Shown: piece by piece, positions 1-8,109 of the stretch | Position numbering within the stretch: the stretch's first letter is position 1 | How the letters are laid out: each line of letters opens with the position of its first letter | Notes under the pieces: model-generated | The model's input: only the letters and a program-made list of their open reading frames with translations | Told to the model about the DNA's origin: nothing | The model's database searches: none | Assembly: GCA_029561505.1 (NCBI GenBank) | Contig: JAKQXK010000470.1 | Location: 1-24,159 of the forward strand | DNA: 24,159 nucleotides | Direction of reading: 5' to 3' | Origin: Spirochaetota bacterium | Lineage (GTDB): Bacteria; Spirochaetota; Leptospiria; Turneriellales; Turneriellaceae | Made by a program: the position numbers and the translations under genes

Positions 1-573
1 CCCACGCGTATAGAGCATTGCGACGACCGAAGACTTGAGCGGTGAACTCTCGTAGCCTTCAGACCAATAAAGCCCCGAGCTCATGCGCAACAGGTGGTCT
101 ATCTGTATCTCAGTCTTGCCCCCTGATGCCAGCGGCGGGTAATGCAACGAAGCTGAATCTGTGACTTTAACTTTGTTGTCGGCGACCGCCATGCCCACCA
201 GCGTATTCGCAAAACTTTTGGTGACCGACCAGATGAGGTGTTTGCGGTTACGGTGAAAGTCTCGGGCATAACGTTCAAAGACAACTTTGCCGCCGCGAAT
301 GATGACAACCCCGTCAGTGCGTATTCCCTTGCGTTCAGCTTCGGTCGAGGTGTTGGTGAATAAGAACTGTTCGAGATTCTTGAGCTTCTCGCGGTTTATG
401 CCCGCCTTTTCGGGCGAGAGCTCTTCCCAGTCGGCGCCGGGATATACAGAAGTTCGCGCGGCGCTTTCAAAAGCCGCGGGCAGCGCCTCGAGCTGCGCAG
501 CCGGGGCGAGCGGGGGCTTGCTGCAGGCAAAAAGCGTAAAGGCGGCAACAGTCGCACAGATTTTTAGCACCAT
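1..573 (-). CDS. Serine beta-lactamase-like lipoprotein, C-terminus cut by window edge
   Basis: The first 191 residues are present; the frame is still open at base 1. The N-terminus is a lipoprotein signal with lipobox LFAC, lipidated Cys about residue 17, so the enzyme is probably anchored in an envelope membrane facing the periplasm. Residues about 50-191 match the class C beta-lactamase/esterase (Pfam Beta-lactamase) fold. SVTK at 116-119 gives the S-x-x-K catalytic motif, and HLLRMSSGL at about 160-168 is the usual following helix. The Tyr and C-terminal KTG-like motifs would lie outside the window. Members of this family are D,D-peptidases, esterases or amidases more often than true beta-lactamases, and the substrate cannot be told. 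It starts 43 bp after the DciA-like gene on the same strand and is probably the last visible gene of that operon. The ATG at 573 is the start nearest the signal peptide; the ribosome site is weak. Confidence 0.85.
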   Translation of the reverse strand, partial: MVLKICATVAAFTLFACSKPPLAPAAQLEALPAAFESAARTSVYPGADWEELSPEKAGINREKLKNLEQFLFTNTSTEAERKGIRTDGVVIIRGGKVVFERYARDFHRNRKHLIWSVTKSFANTLVGMAVADNKVKVTDSASLHYPPLASGGKTEIQIDHLLRMSSGLYWSEGYESSPLKSSVVAMLYTRG

Positions 574-616
574 GAAATCCACAACGGTTTAGAATGGTGC
601 TGCTGCAATGCTAAAA

Positions 617-1105
617 TTATTTGATTTGCATTTTCTCAAGGTCGGCAATCAGCGCATCGAGCGCGGGGGTTTCACGCTCAAATTTTTTTGTCTCTGGCGC
701 CGAAGCCAGCTCAGCGTTGGTTGCAGGCAGCTCGGGCCAATAGATCTTCTGCGTCGCCTTGGCCTTGATGCGCGCGGAAATACCGTATAGTTGCTGAATC
801 TGCTTCTCGACTGTGCTGGCGATCATCAGAAGCTCGTTCGCAAACGTATTGTGGTCGCAGTGCACGAGCAGCGTCTTGCCGTCAAACGCCGCGGGAAGCG
901 AATGCTGCGCGAGAAGCACGCTCACAAGCCGCCCCCAGTCTTCACGTAACCTCGAGAGCAGGTATTCGCGCTCGACGGTCTGCGCCTGCGACGGATGCAC
1001 GACCCGCAGAATTTCAACCCAGTCGCGGTTACGCAGCTTTGCCGCCTCGCGCTCGAGCTCGTCATTGCTCGCCGAGCGGCGAAAAATCGGCCGCAGCGGT
1101 CGCAT
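617..1105 (-). CDS. DciA-like protein (DUF721)
   Basis: A 162-aa soluble protein. Residues about 55-110 carry the DUF721 signature: a Trp-containing helix (DWGRLVSVLLAQHSLP), then a strand GKTLLVHCDH, then a helix with ANELL. This is the KH-like core of DciA, the ancestral loader of the replicative helicase DnaB in bacteria that lack DnaC/DnaI. The N-terminal 45 residues are basic and acidic mixed; the C-terminal 40 residues look like a flexible tail. The gene starts 2 bp after the stop of the penicillin-acylase gene, so the two are co-transcribed and probably translationally coupled. The pairing of a replication factor with envelope hydrolases has no obvious functional logic. The family call is good; the helicase-loader role comes from family knowledge only. 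Confidence 0.75.
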   Translation of the reverse strand: MRPLRPIFRRSASNDELEREAAKLRNRDWVEILRVVHPSQAQTVEREYLLSRLREDWGRLVSVLLAQHSLPAAFDGKTLLVHCDHNTFANELLMIASTVEKQIQQLYGISARIKAKATQKIYWPELPATNAELASAPETKKFERETPALDALIADLEKMQIK

Positions 1106-1107
1106 AC

Positions 1108-3843
1108 CTATCTCTTCTTTAAGACAAACTTCTTTAAATATTGCTTATCGACATTCGCAGCTTTCATCGGCAACGCGATATTCTTCACCCCCGTGAAAAG
1201 GGGTATCATATCGTCGTAGTGCTTTGATTCTGCGTTGCCCGATGCGCCCATATGCAACATCAACTGCGCCGGTTCTTCGGCCGAGAAGTCGACAATAAAG
1301 CGCATCGCCGGTATCAGCCAGACGTCGTGCGTGTCGCCCCACAGGTTACCGGCCTGATTCAGCGTGTGCAGGTCACCACCGGTGCCCACGGGCCCACGGT
1401 TAAGGTATGGCCCGAGAAAACCCGCCTTCTTGGTGAACTGGTGTTGCCAGCGGTATTGGTGAATTTTACCCCACGCCCAATCGCCGCGATTGTCACCCAT
1501 TTGCTTCTCTGACATCAGAATTGCCTCGGCAAGAGCCGCTGCAAAAACCATTGCCTTGGTTTCTTTGTCGGGTGTGCTCGTGTTATCCCAGAAAGGGCTG
1601 TCGGCCCGTGCGAGCAAATGGTCTTGCACCGCGTTGTAAGAACGTTTGTTGATTGCCTGAAAGTTGTCCCATAGAGCAGAACCCTTGCCGCCCAACTCAT
1701 CGGCAAACGTACGCACCGCCATCGCCGATACGAAGTTTTCATAGACGGCCGCAGGCGCTGAATCTTTGCTCAGGTCACCCCGAAATGTTTTGAGTATGCC
1801 CAACGCTTCTTTTGCCCTGATATTTTCAGCCGCCGGTAATTGTTCGATAGCGGCGGTCAACTCTGCCGCAAATGGTGAGGATTGCAAAAGTGCTGCAAAA
1901 GCGCGCGCCGTCGGAGACTCGACGTCTGCCTGAAATTTTGCCATGTCAGCTGCCGTATGCTCTTTGCCCGCAGCGAGCAATTCTTTTGCCCTACCGGCAC
2001 GGTCAGAACCATACCAAGACGACGAAACCCAGAGCTCGGTCTCATCTTGCCAGATGCGATCGTTGCCAGTTGCGAGATAACCTTCTTTAGGGTTTAACGC
2101 CGACGGGTTTTCAGACGGTGCGTAATATCCGTTCCATTCGTTCTGGCCTGTCCAGCCGATGCGCGGCAGAAGGCCCGTTGCACCTTCGCGAGCCGGGTAC
2201 CTGCCTGTCGCAACCCAGCCGATGTTTTTTGCATCCGCATAGACAATATTGAGATAAATGCCGGTCACCTGATCGAGAGCCTTGCGGGCCGTTTTCATGT
2301 CGCGCGCAGAAGCCATCGCAAAGATACCTTCGAGGGTTGTCTCACGCGCACCGACGCTCGTGCGGTATGCGAGGCCGTATTCGCTGCGCAGGTTCAGCGC
2401 CAGATGCTTATCGGGAAAAGGATGCAGAAACGCTTCGTTGAGCAGCACCCCATGGCGGGTTTTGATTTTTTTGAATGTATGGGCTTTTTCGCCGCGAATC
2501 TGAATCTGCTCGTCGCTGATAATGGCGTTCTGCCATTTGCCTTTATACAGGTATTGGGCGACTCCGTTTTCTTCACGCAGCTGCTCGAGAAAAATATCCT
2601 GGTTGTCTGCCATGACCATTGTAGCACCCCAGGCGATGGTGCCGTTGGTACCGAGCGCAACAATCGGAGTGCCTGGCAAGGCGACGCCTGCCGCGCGGTA
2701 TTCAGGGCATTCAAGATTCATCATATACCACATCGCCGGTACAGTCAGCTGCAGATGCGTATCGTTCGCGAGCAGCGATTTGCCTTCTTTCGCGCGCGCA
2801 GGCGAAACAACCCAATTGTTCGAAGCGGGCACCGAAGGGGTCAGCGCCTGCCAGAGTGAATCGGCTTTTTGAATGCCTGCCTTGAGGGCTGGCTCGCTCG
2901 CGCTGATTTTTTTGAAGTCAATGTCTTTCAGCTGCGCAGCTTCTTCGAAGGGTAGCTCGGCGTCTGCGTAAACGGGAAAAAGCCATGCCGCTTTTTCAAG
3001 CCCCAGATGCGACGCAAATTTCAGAAACGCCACTTCTTCAATGTGGTTGGTTGCGAGTAAAAATGAAAATAGCTGGTAGAGCGCCAGAGAGTCTTCGGGC
3101 TTCCATTCGCCGCGATCGAGCCCCAGCAACAGAAATTCAAATTGCGTTTTGGGGTATGCCTTGCGCGCTGCATTCACACCCGCCGCATAAGCTGTCAGCA
3201 TCTTCTGCATGTGAGCGGGCAGGTTGGCGAGATTCTTCTGCGCCAGGTCAGCGAACCCGAGCGAGCGCATATAGATATCAACCGAGAGCGTCTCTGCGCC
3301 CAAAACCTCTGAAAGGCGGCCATACGCCATGCGCCTCAGAAACTCAATCTGAAAATCGCGGTCTGCCACCATCGCAAAACCGGCGCCGAATGCCATGTCG
3401 TCGAGATTCTGTGCCTTGATGAACGGTATGCCATAAGCATCGCGTCGAATTTCAATATCAGACGAGATGCCTGCAAGCGTGAGAGTCCCTTCTTCGGGTA
3501 TCAAGCTTTGCTTCAAACGAAAACGCAGCCAGCCATAACCCGCGAGAAGCGCCACAACCAGCACAGCTGCGACGTAGCGCCAGATCTTGCGCCGCGGCCG
3601 CGGTTCTTCGCCGGCGTCGTGTTCGACTTCTGCGAGTTGAACCTGAGCCTTACGCGATTCGTCGGCGCTGCTCGCCTCGAAAAGCGCATTCAGTTCGGCT
3701 TCAGATGTCGGATCGCCCTGTTTCAGGCGCGCGATCGGTGCAACCAAAGGGTCGTTCGAGATCGCGCGTTTTTTCGGTGCCCGGCTCTTGGTAATGCCCT
3801 TCGTTTTTTTGGTCGGCTTCTTGCTCGATTTCTTCTGCGCCAT
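1108..3843 (-). CDS. Penicillin acylase family N-terminal-nucleophile hydrolase, membrane-anchored
   Basis: A 911-aa protein. Residues 1-86 are a very Lys-rich then acidic tail. Residues 87-106 form one membrane helix, and the remainder is the penicillin amidase (S45) fold. The alpha-chain part shows IRRDAYGIPFIKA and the helix GFAMVADRDFQIEFLRRMAYGRLSE. The motif SNNWVVS begins at Ser341, the expected autocatalytic cleavage site whose Ser becomes the N-terminal nucleophile of the beta chain. PGTPIVALGTNGTIAWGAT follows, typical of the beta chain. Family members hydrolyse amide bonds of beta-lactams, acyl-homoserine lactones or other N-acyl amides; the substrate here is unknown. Most relatives have a cleavable signal peptide, whereas here the long charged head before the helix suggests an N-in signal anchor with the catalytic part in the periplasm. 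It lies 22 bp downstream of the sensor kinase gene and 2 bp upstream of the DciA-like gene. Confidence 0.9.
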   Translation of the reverse strand: MAQKKSSKKPTKKTKGITKSRAPKKRAISNDPLVAPIARLKQGDPTSEAELNALFEASSADESRKAQVQLAEVEHDAGEEPRPRRKIWRYVAAVLVVALLAGYGWLRFRLKQSLIPEEGTLTLAGISSDIEIRRDAYGIPFIKAQNLDDMAFGAGFAMVADRDFQIEFLRRMAYGRLSEVLGAETLSVDIYMRSLGFADLAQKNLANLPAHMQKMLTAYAAGVNAARKAYPKTQFEFLLLGLDRGEWKPEDSLALYQLFSFLLATNHIEEVAFLKFASHLGLEKAAWLFPVYADAELPFEEAAQLKDIDFKKISASEPALKAGIQKADSLWQALTPSVPASNNWVVSPARAKEGKSLLANDTHLQLTVPAMWYMMNLECPEYRAAGVALPGTPIVALGTNGTIAWGATMVMADNQDIFLEQLREENGVAQYLYKGKWQNAIISDEQIQIRGEKAHTFKKIKTRHGVLLNEAFLHPFPDKHLALNLRSEYGLAYRTSVGARETTLEGIFAMASARDMKTARKALDQVTGIYLNIVYADAKNIGWVATGRYPAREGATGLLPRIGWTGQNEWNGYYAPSENPSALNPKEGYLATGNDRIWQDETELWVSSSWYGSDRAGRAKELLAAGKEHTAADMAKFQADVESPTARAFAALLQSSPFAAELTAAIEQLPAAENIRAKEALGILKTFRGDLSKDSAPAAVYENFVSAMAVRTFADELGGKGSALWDNFQAINKRSYNAVQDHLLARADSPFWDNTSTPDKETKAMVFAAALAEAILMSEKQMGDNRGDWAWGKIHQYRWQHQFTKKAGFLGPYLNRGPVGTGGDLHTLNQAGNLWGDTHDVWLIPAMRFIVDFSAEEPAQLMLHMGASGNAESKHYDDMIPLFTGVKNIALPMKAANVDKQYLKKFVLKKR

Positions 3844-3865
3844 AGACGAAAGCCGCGTTAAAAAG

Positions 3866-5173
3866 TCAGATTGGCAACTCTATTTCCATCGCTACCATTT
3901 CGCCGCCCTGGGCCTGTTGGCGCTCTGTGTCGGTGAGCGTGGTACAGCGTATGCTGCCATGGTGCATCTGCACTATTTTCTCGACATATGTCAGACCTAG
4001 GCCATATTCGAGCGTATCGTATTGTTCATGCACCACGCGTGAAACCCGCGAAAAAGGTTCGAAGATAAAGCGCCGCAGCTCTTCGGGAATGCCGATGACA
4101 CCTTCGGCCCCGTTGCGGTCGGGCTGGTTACAGACTGTCACGAGCGCGCGCGACTGCAGGTATTCGACGAGAATCATGACAGTCGAGTTATCAGGTGAAA
4201 ACTTGAGGGCATTAAGCACGAGCTCTTTAAGCGCCTTGCGCATGAACTCCCAATTGATCTTGAGTTTGCAGCCCGCCAATCTTGCGGGCATTTCATTGAG
4301 AATCACCGAGTGGCCCCGAATATCGATCTGGGGTTTCAAATCGTAGATCAGGTTGCGCACAATCTCGTGCAGTTCGCCGGCTGTCACATCGTGCAGCACG
4401 AAGTCTTGCGAGACAAGAAGCTGCAGCTCTGAAAACATCTCGATCATGCCGTTGACCGCGTTCTGGTTCGTGAAAACGAGATCGAGAATGTCTTTGGGTA
4501 TCAGGTAGTGCTGGCCATCGCTTGTGGTCGGTGAGCCGGCGAGCATCGCGATCAGCGTCGTCAGCGAACCCACACCGCGGCCTTGGGTAAAAGAAGTATG
4601 TATGTTGCCGAAGAGCGCGCGCGCAAACTTATCGTTCTGGCGGCGCAAGAGTTGCTCGGCAACGCGCCGGCTCGCGAGCTGTTTTTCAATATGCCTGCGC
4701 CGTTCGAGCTCGGCCGCACGCCCTGTCAATTCAGCCTGCGCACGCGCAAAAGCCCTTTCGACGACTCGCAAGAGTTCGGCCCCATCTGTACCGGCGATGA
4801 TGAAGTCGACGACACCGATGCGGTGCGCTTCAACAATCAGCGCGGCATCTTCATTGGCGACGAGCATCAGAACAATGGGAGCAACATCGCTTTCAAAGAG
4901 TTTCTGGCAAACCTGCAAAGCCGTGAATTCGCCTGCGACGGCTGCACCCAGTAAAACAACTTCGTGGTGAATTTTTGTGAACGCAGAAAGCGCGTCTTCA
5001 GCGCTCGTCGTCGCGGTCAGAGCATACGGTTCGTCGGCGAGCTGGCGCTGCAGCGTCGCCAGATGCCCGGGGTCTTTTTCAAGAATCAATAGCGGTCGTT
5101 TTTTGAGCATATGGAGACTCAGAAACCGGCCATGGTCTTGGGCGACAACCCTGGCCAGAAAAGCTTCTCCCAT
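3866..5173 (-). CDS. Hybrid sensor kinase with degenerate N-terminal receiver domain
   Basis: A 435-aa soluble protein. Residues about 26-140 have the receiver pattern (LLILEKDP at the acidic pocket, GVVDFIIAG near the end). The phospho-acceptor Asp is replaced by Gly76 (VVLLGAAV), and the conserved Thr and Lys also appear lost, so this is probably a pseudo-receiver. Residues 140-185 look like a coiled coil. Residues 186-255 are a dimerisation region with an atypical H box around His192 (FGNIHTSFTQG). The ATPase domain shows the N box KELVLNALKFSP (about 316-327) and a GLGL box at 391-394, with FEPF between them. No membrane segment is visible. The ATG at 5173 has AGGGG about 10 nt upstream; the Met at residue 22 (base 5110) is an alternative start directly before the receiver. 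It probably heads the operon with the acylase, 22 bp downstream. No partner regulator is visible. Confidence 0.8.
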   Translation of the reverse strand: MGEAFLARVVAQDHGRFLSLHMLKKRPLLILEKDPGHLATLQRQLADEPYALTATTSAEDALSAFTKIHHEVVLLGAAVAGEFTALQVCQKLFESDVAPIVLMLVANEDAALIVEAHRIGVVDFIIAGTDGAELLRVVERAFARAQAELTGRAAELERRRHIEKQLASRRVAEQLLRRQNDKFARALFGNIHTSFTQGRGVGSLTTLIAMLAGSPTTSDGQHYLIPKDILDLVFTNQNAVNGMIEMFSELQLLVSQDFVLHDVTAGELHEIVRNLIYDLKPQIDIRGHSVILNEMPARLAGCKLKINWEFMRKALKELVLNALKFSPDNSTVMILVEYLQSRALVTVCNQPDRNGAEGVIGIPEELRRFIFEPFSRVSRVVHEQYDTLEYGLGLTYVEKIVQMHHGSIRCTTLTDTERQQAQGGEMVAMEIELPI

Positions 5174-5213
5174 TGATTATCGGCCCCTGACCGGGGGTAT
5201 ATTGAATCGGTTT

Positions 5214-5231
5214 GCGCAGAAGAGCCTGCGC
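5214..5231 (-). terminator. Small hairpin downstream of the 295-aa gene
   Basis: A perfect 6-bp inverted repeat (GCGCAG / CTGCGC, 6-nt loop) lies 13 bp beyond the stop of the unrecognised gene and about 40 bp before the sensor-kinase start. No T-run follows on the minus strand, so termination is weakly supported; it may only attenuate read-through between the two genes. Confidence 0.25.
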
Positions 5232-5243
5232 GATCGAAAACCG

Positions 5244-6131
5244 CTAAACGATATGTATATCGATACGCTTGCCCGACGTGGTGCCCGCGTTTTGCAGTTC
5301 GATTTCGTATTTGCCCACCGACAGCTGCGAAAACCAGGCAAAATCGTCGCGCAGCGGAATCGACTGCAGCAGCCGCCCCTGACGTCGCAGGTTGATGAAC
5401 TTCGGCCGGGGTCGGTAGTTCTGCAATTTGACCGTGAGCATCACTGTGTCGGCGCCGTCTTTGACAACCTGATAGAACAGATCACCCTGCTTGGGTTCGG
5501 TCGTCATGAATTGCAGCGCACCCGTAGCCGGGGTATTTGCGGCGAAGCCCGTCTCGCCGGCCGAACGCACCGCGACCATTTCGTCGCTGTTGCTCAGATT
5601 ATAGAGATCGCGAATATGGCCCGCAATCAGACGAAGACCGTCTTTCAGGCGAATGACAATCGTCGACTCTTCTTCAACCGGAGCCGCCGCATAAATTCGG
5701 TTCATGACGATTTGCTTGAGGTACGCAGGCGTCGGTATCAGGGGTCTGTCACCCCATGTGAACAAGAATGCAAGCGTGTCTTGAAAGAGCCCAAAATCTG
5801 CGGCGCTGGCTTTAATGGTCTGCCAAGTCTTGCTGCCCTTGAGTTCACGCTCGATCAGTTTCGGATCTTCAACATTAAAGAATTTTTCAGCGATTTCGAC
5901 AATCTGGTACACGGGAAGTTTGTAATCGGCCTGCGGTTCATGAATTTCAAGGCGCTTGTTCATCGCCACCATCGTCTCGAACTGCACAAGCATCTCGAGC
6001 GCCGAAATGTTTTCGGCAGCCATTTTTAATGCCTGCTTCTGCTTCTTGTCGTCTAAATACAGCGCCAGCAACTTTGAATAGTCAGCTGGCGACAGTTTTT
6101 CGAGACTTTTTCTCTTTTTACTAGTCTGCAC
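5244..6131 (-). CDS. Hypothetical protein, no recognised family
   Basis: About 295 aa, with no signal peptide or membrane helix, and a Lys-rich N-terminus (KKRKSLEKLSPADYSKLL). The first half is predicted to be mostly helical. The C-terminal 130 residues read as alternating strands (DTVMLTVKLQNYRPRPKFINLRRQGRLLQSI, then FSQLSVGKYEIELQNAG), which suggests a small beta-sandwich. I recognise no catalytic motif. The GTG at 6131 was chosen because AAAGG stands 5 nt upstream. An in-frame TTG at 6176 would add 15 residues and has only a weaker CAGG signal. It is divergent from the GST-like gene and lies 70 bp upstream of the sensor-kinase gene on the same strand, so it may lead that operon. It could be lineage-specific. 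Confidence 0.65.
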   Translation of the reverse strand: MQTSKKRKSLEKLSPADYSKLLALYLDDKKQKQALKMAAENISALEMLVQFETMVAMNKRLEIHEPQADYKLPVYQIVEIAEKFFNVEDPKLIERELKGSKTWQTIKASAADFGLFQDTLAFLFTWGDRPLIPTPAYLKQIVMNRIYAAAPVEEESTIVIRLKDGLRLIAGHIRDLYNLSNSDEMVAVRSAGETGFAANTPATGALQFMTTEPKQGDLFYQVVKDGADTVMLTVKLQNYRPRPKFINLRRQGRLLQSIPLRDDFAWFSQLSVGKYEIELQNAGTTSGKRIDIHIV

Positions 6132-6193
6132 AAATACCTTTGCCCCGGGCCATACCAGCCTGCGACCCTGCTGCAATATACCTGCGGCCGGCC

Positions 6194-6222
6194 CTGACGA
6201 GGTGCCCTATTTTCCCTATACC
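6194..6222 (+). promoter_or_regulatory. Candidate sigma70-type promoter for the GST-like gene
   Basis: CTGACG (6194-6199) and TATACC (6217-6222) are separated by exactly 17 bp. Each matches 4 of 6 consensus bases, and the site lies in the divergent gap about 80 bp before the GST-like ATG. A chance match is possible. Confidence 0.35.
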
Positions 6223-6301
6223 CATAGACGACGCGGCAGCGGCAGACTTTACGACAACAAAAAACGCACGCCGGCCGCGGCGCGATACCTGGTTCGTCAT
6301 T

Positions 6302-7063
6302 ATGCTGCGCCTTATCACTATCTCGATCAGCCATTATGTTGAAAAGGTCAAGTGGGCGCTCGAGCATGCGGGGCTAGCTTATAAAGAAGAAAGCTATATT
6401 CCGGGGCTGCACGCGGCCGTGACACTCTGGCACACCAAAGGCCGCCATCGGGCGACGCCGGTACTGATCGACGGCGGTGATGTGATACCCGATTCAACCG
6501 CAATTCTACAGCACCTCGCCGCGAGGTATGGCCAGACCTGGCTCTACGCGCATGCCGACGCATTGCCGCTTGAAGAGCGTTTCGACGCGAATATTGGGCC
6601 GCATACGCGGCGCTTCATCTACCGTCAGCTTTTTGACAACGACCTGTCATTGAGCGAAATTTTCACGCAGAACGTCGTACCCGAATGGCAGACGCGTGCG
6701 CTGCCGCTCATGGCCCCCGCGCTTAAGGCAGGCATGATCGCAGAAATGGCAATCAATCATGCAGAGGCGGAGCGCTCACGCAAGGTTTTTGAGACCGAAT
6801 TTGATTTCGTCGGTAAACTGCTGCAAGACGGCCGCCGATTTCTGTGCGGCGATGCCCTTACCGCGGCCGATCTCACTTTCGCGGCGCTTGCGGCCCCCGT
6901 GGTGCTGCCCGCCGAATATGGGGCGCGCCTGCCCGACCTGAACGCCGTTAAGGCCGGCAGCACGCTGCCAGCGATTGTCGAAACCTACAGAAAAACCCCT
7001 GCGGGTGAATACGTGCTGAGGCTGTACCGGGAACAACGCCAGCAGCATAGGGAGATTTCCTAA
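6302..7063 (+). CDS. Glutathione S-transferase-like protein
   Basis: About 253 aa, cytosolic. The N-terminal thioredoxin-like domain (about 1-80) shows the start TISISHYVEKVKWALEHAGL, with a Ser rather than Cys at the active position. It continues with ATPVLIDGG, where the cis-Pro sits, and DSTAILQHLAARY, the Ser that contacts the gamma-glutamyl group of glutathione. The C-terminal half is helical and contains FLCGDALTAADLTFAALAAP, the conserved N-capping Asp motif of GST domain 2. The frame stays open upstream to 6140, but Met at 6302 fits the family start; no clear Shine-Dalgarno is seen. A distant paralogue lies at 12744. The substrate is unknown; GST families also include isomerases and dehalogenases. 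Confidence 0.8.
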   Translation: MLRLITISISHYVEKVKWALEHAGLAYKEESYIPGLHAAVTLWHTKGRHRATPVLIDGGDVIPDSTAILQHLAARYGQTWLYAHADALPLEERFDANIGPHTRRFIYRQLFDNDLSLSEIFTQNVVPEWQTRALPLMAPALKAGMIAEMAINHAEAERSRKVFETEFDFVGKLLQDGRRFLCGDALTAADLTFAALAAPVVLPAEYGARLPDLNAVKAGSTLPAIVETYRKTPAGEYVLRLYREQRQQHREIS

Positions 7064-7115
7064 TTCGCTATGCCTAAAACTATTGACAAACCCCGCAAAA
7101 AAAAAGGCATCACTC

Positions 7116-8093
7116 ATGGCCGACAGTTATTACACCGTTATTAAGGGGAAAAAATATGACCGCCGCATGCTCGAGCTCGCCGAAGGGCTGACCAGCGGTC
7201 GGGGTGATGGCCGCATCTCTATCGCCGATGCGAAAAATCTGCTGCGTGTCGTCAAAGATTCGAATAACTATTCAACCACAGAAAAGCTTACGATGGAATA
7301 TATCCGTAAGCACTACAAGTTCACGAAAGAAGGCGATGAGTTCTTTCGTAACGAAATTCGAAAATGGGCGGCGAAAAAAACGACGGGCAAAAAATCGAAA
7401 CCGGTAAAAGAGACCAAAACCTCAAGCAAGGCATTGCCCCCCGCTGCTGCTGAGGTTGCGCCTCAACAACCACAACAAACGGGCCAAGCGTTACCCGCGC
7501 AGCCAGCAGATAGCAAAAGCAGCAAAACTTCGGCAATCAGACAGATTCTGTTCGGTCTGCTCGTGCTGATCGCGGCAGCAGTATTGTTTTATTTTATCGC
7601 CTACAAGAGCAGTTGCGCCCGAACCCCAGCCACGGCGCCAGAGCCCACTTTGCCTGTCACAACAGAACCTGCACCGTCGCAACCTGTTGCCGCCGCAACC
7701 ACACCTGCAGAGACACAAAAGCCAGTTACTGCGGCCCCGAGTGCGTCATTCAATGAATACGTGCAGAAAATCAGGCTCGGCTTCGTTGCCGAAAAGACTG
7801 AACTGACGCCCGAAACACTCAAAGCACTCGACGAGCTCGCAGAAAAGATGAAAACAGAAAACGCCAGCTTACGCGTCACCGGGCACACCTGTTCGCTTGG
7901 GCCCAAGTCGCTCAACCAGCTGATTTCAGAAAAGCGGGCCCAACTCGTCAAAGAGGCGCTCGTGGCGCGCGGCATCGCTGCCGACCGCATCGAAACCCGC
8001 GGGCTGGCCGACACCGAACCGGCCGGCGACAACAAGACGGTGCCAGGCCGCGCGCTCAACCGGCGCGTGACTTTCAACCTCATTCAAAAGTAA
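7116..8093 (+). CDS. OmpA-family protein with cytosolic N-terminal domain and single membrane helix
   Basis: 325 aa. Residues 1-88 form a compact charged domain (YYTVIKGKKYDRRMLELAEG, GDGRISIADAKNLLRVVKD, YIRKHYKF, FFRNEIRKWAAKK). The GDGRIS acidic loop could bind a metal in EF-hand-like fashion, but that is a guess. A Lys/Pro/Gln linker follows, then a membrane helix at about 145-163, a Pro/Thr/Ala-rich periplasmic linker, and an OmpA C-terminal peptidoglycan-binding domain at about 220-325. That domain has GHTCSLG, the helix N-x2-L-x2-x-x-RA and RALNRRV near the end. The Asp of the usual GHTD is Cys258, while the partner Arg273 is kept. The topology should be head in the cytosol and tail on the cell wall. 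ATG 7116 is preceded by AAAGG; a TTG at 7083 is an alternative start. Confidence 0.85.
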   Translation: MADSYYTVIKGKKYDRRMLELAEGLTSGRGDGRISIADAKNLLRVVKDSNNYSTTEKLTMEYIRKHYKFTKEGDEFFRNEIRKWAAKKTTGKKSKPVKETKTSSKALPPAAAEVAPQQPQQTGQALPAQPADSKSSKTSAIRQILFGLLVLIAAAVLFYFIAYKSSCARTPATAPEPTLPVTTEPAPSQPVAAATTPAETQKPVTAAPSASFNEYVQKIRLGFVAEKTELTPETLKALDELAEKMKTENASLRVTGHTCSLGPKSLNQLISEKRAQLVKEALVARGIAADRIETRGLADTEPAGDNKTVPGRALNRRVTFNLIQK

Positions 8094-8109
8094 ATACCAA
8101 GGCGGAAAA

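Noticed and set aside
1857..2872. Several plus- and minus-strand frames of 60-150 codons within the acylase gene
   Set aside because: They overlap a long, motif-bearing gene and have no domain or ribosome-site support of their own.
4977..6029. A 350-codon plus-strand open frame
   Set aside because: It is antisense to the 295-aa gene and the start of the sensor kinase, shows no recognisable motif, and its composition looks like a reverse-frame shadow of high-GC coding DNA.
7083..7115. TTG start for the OmpA-domain gene, and TTGACA at the same place as a -35 box
   Set aside because: The ATG at 7116 has AAAGG upstream and fits the domain start; no -10 hexamer follows TTGACA at the proper distance.
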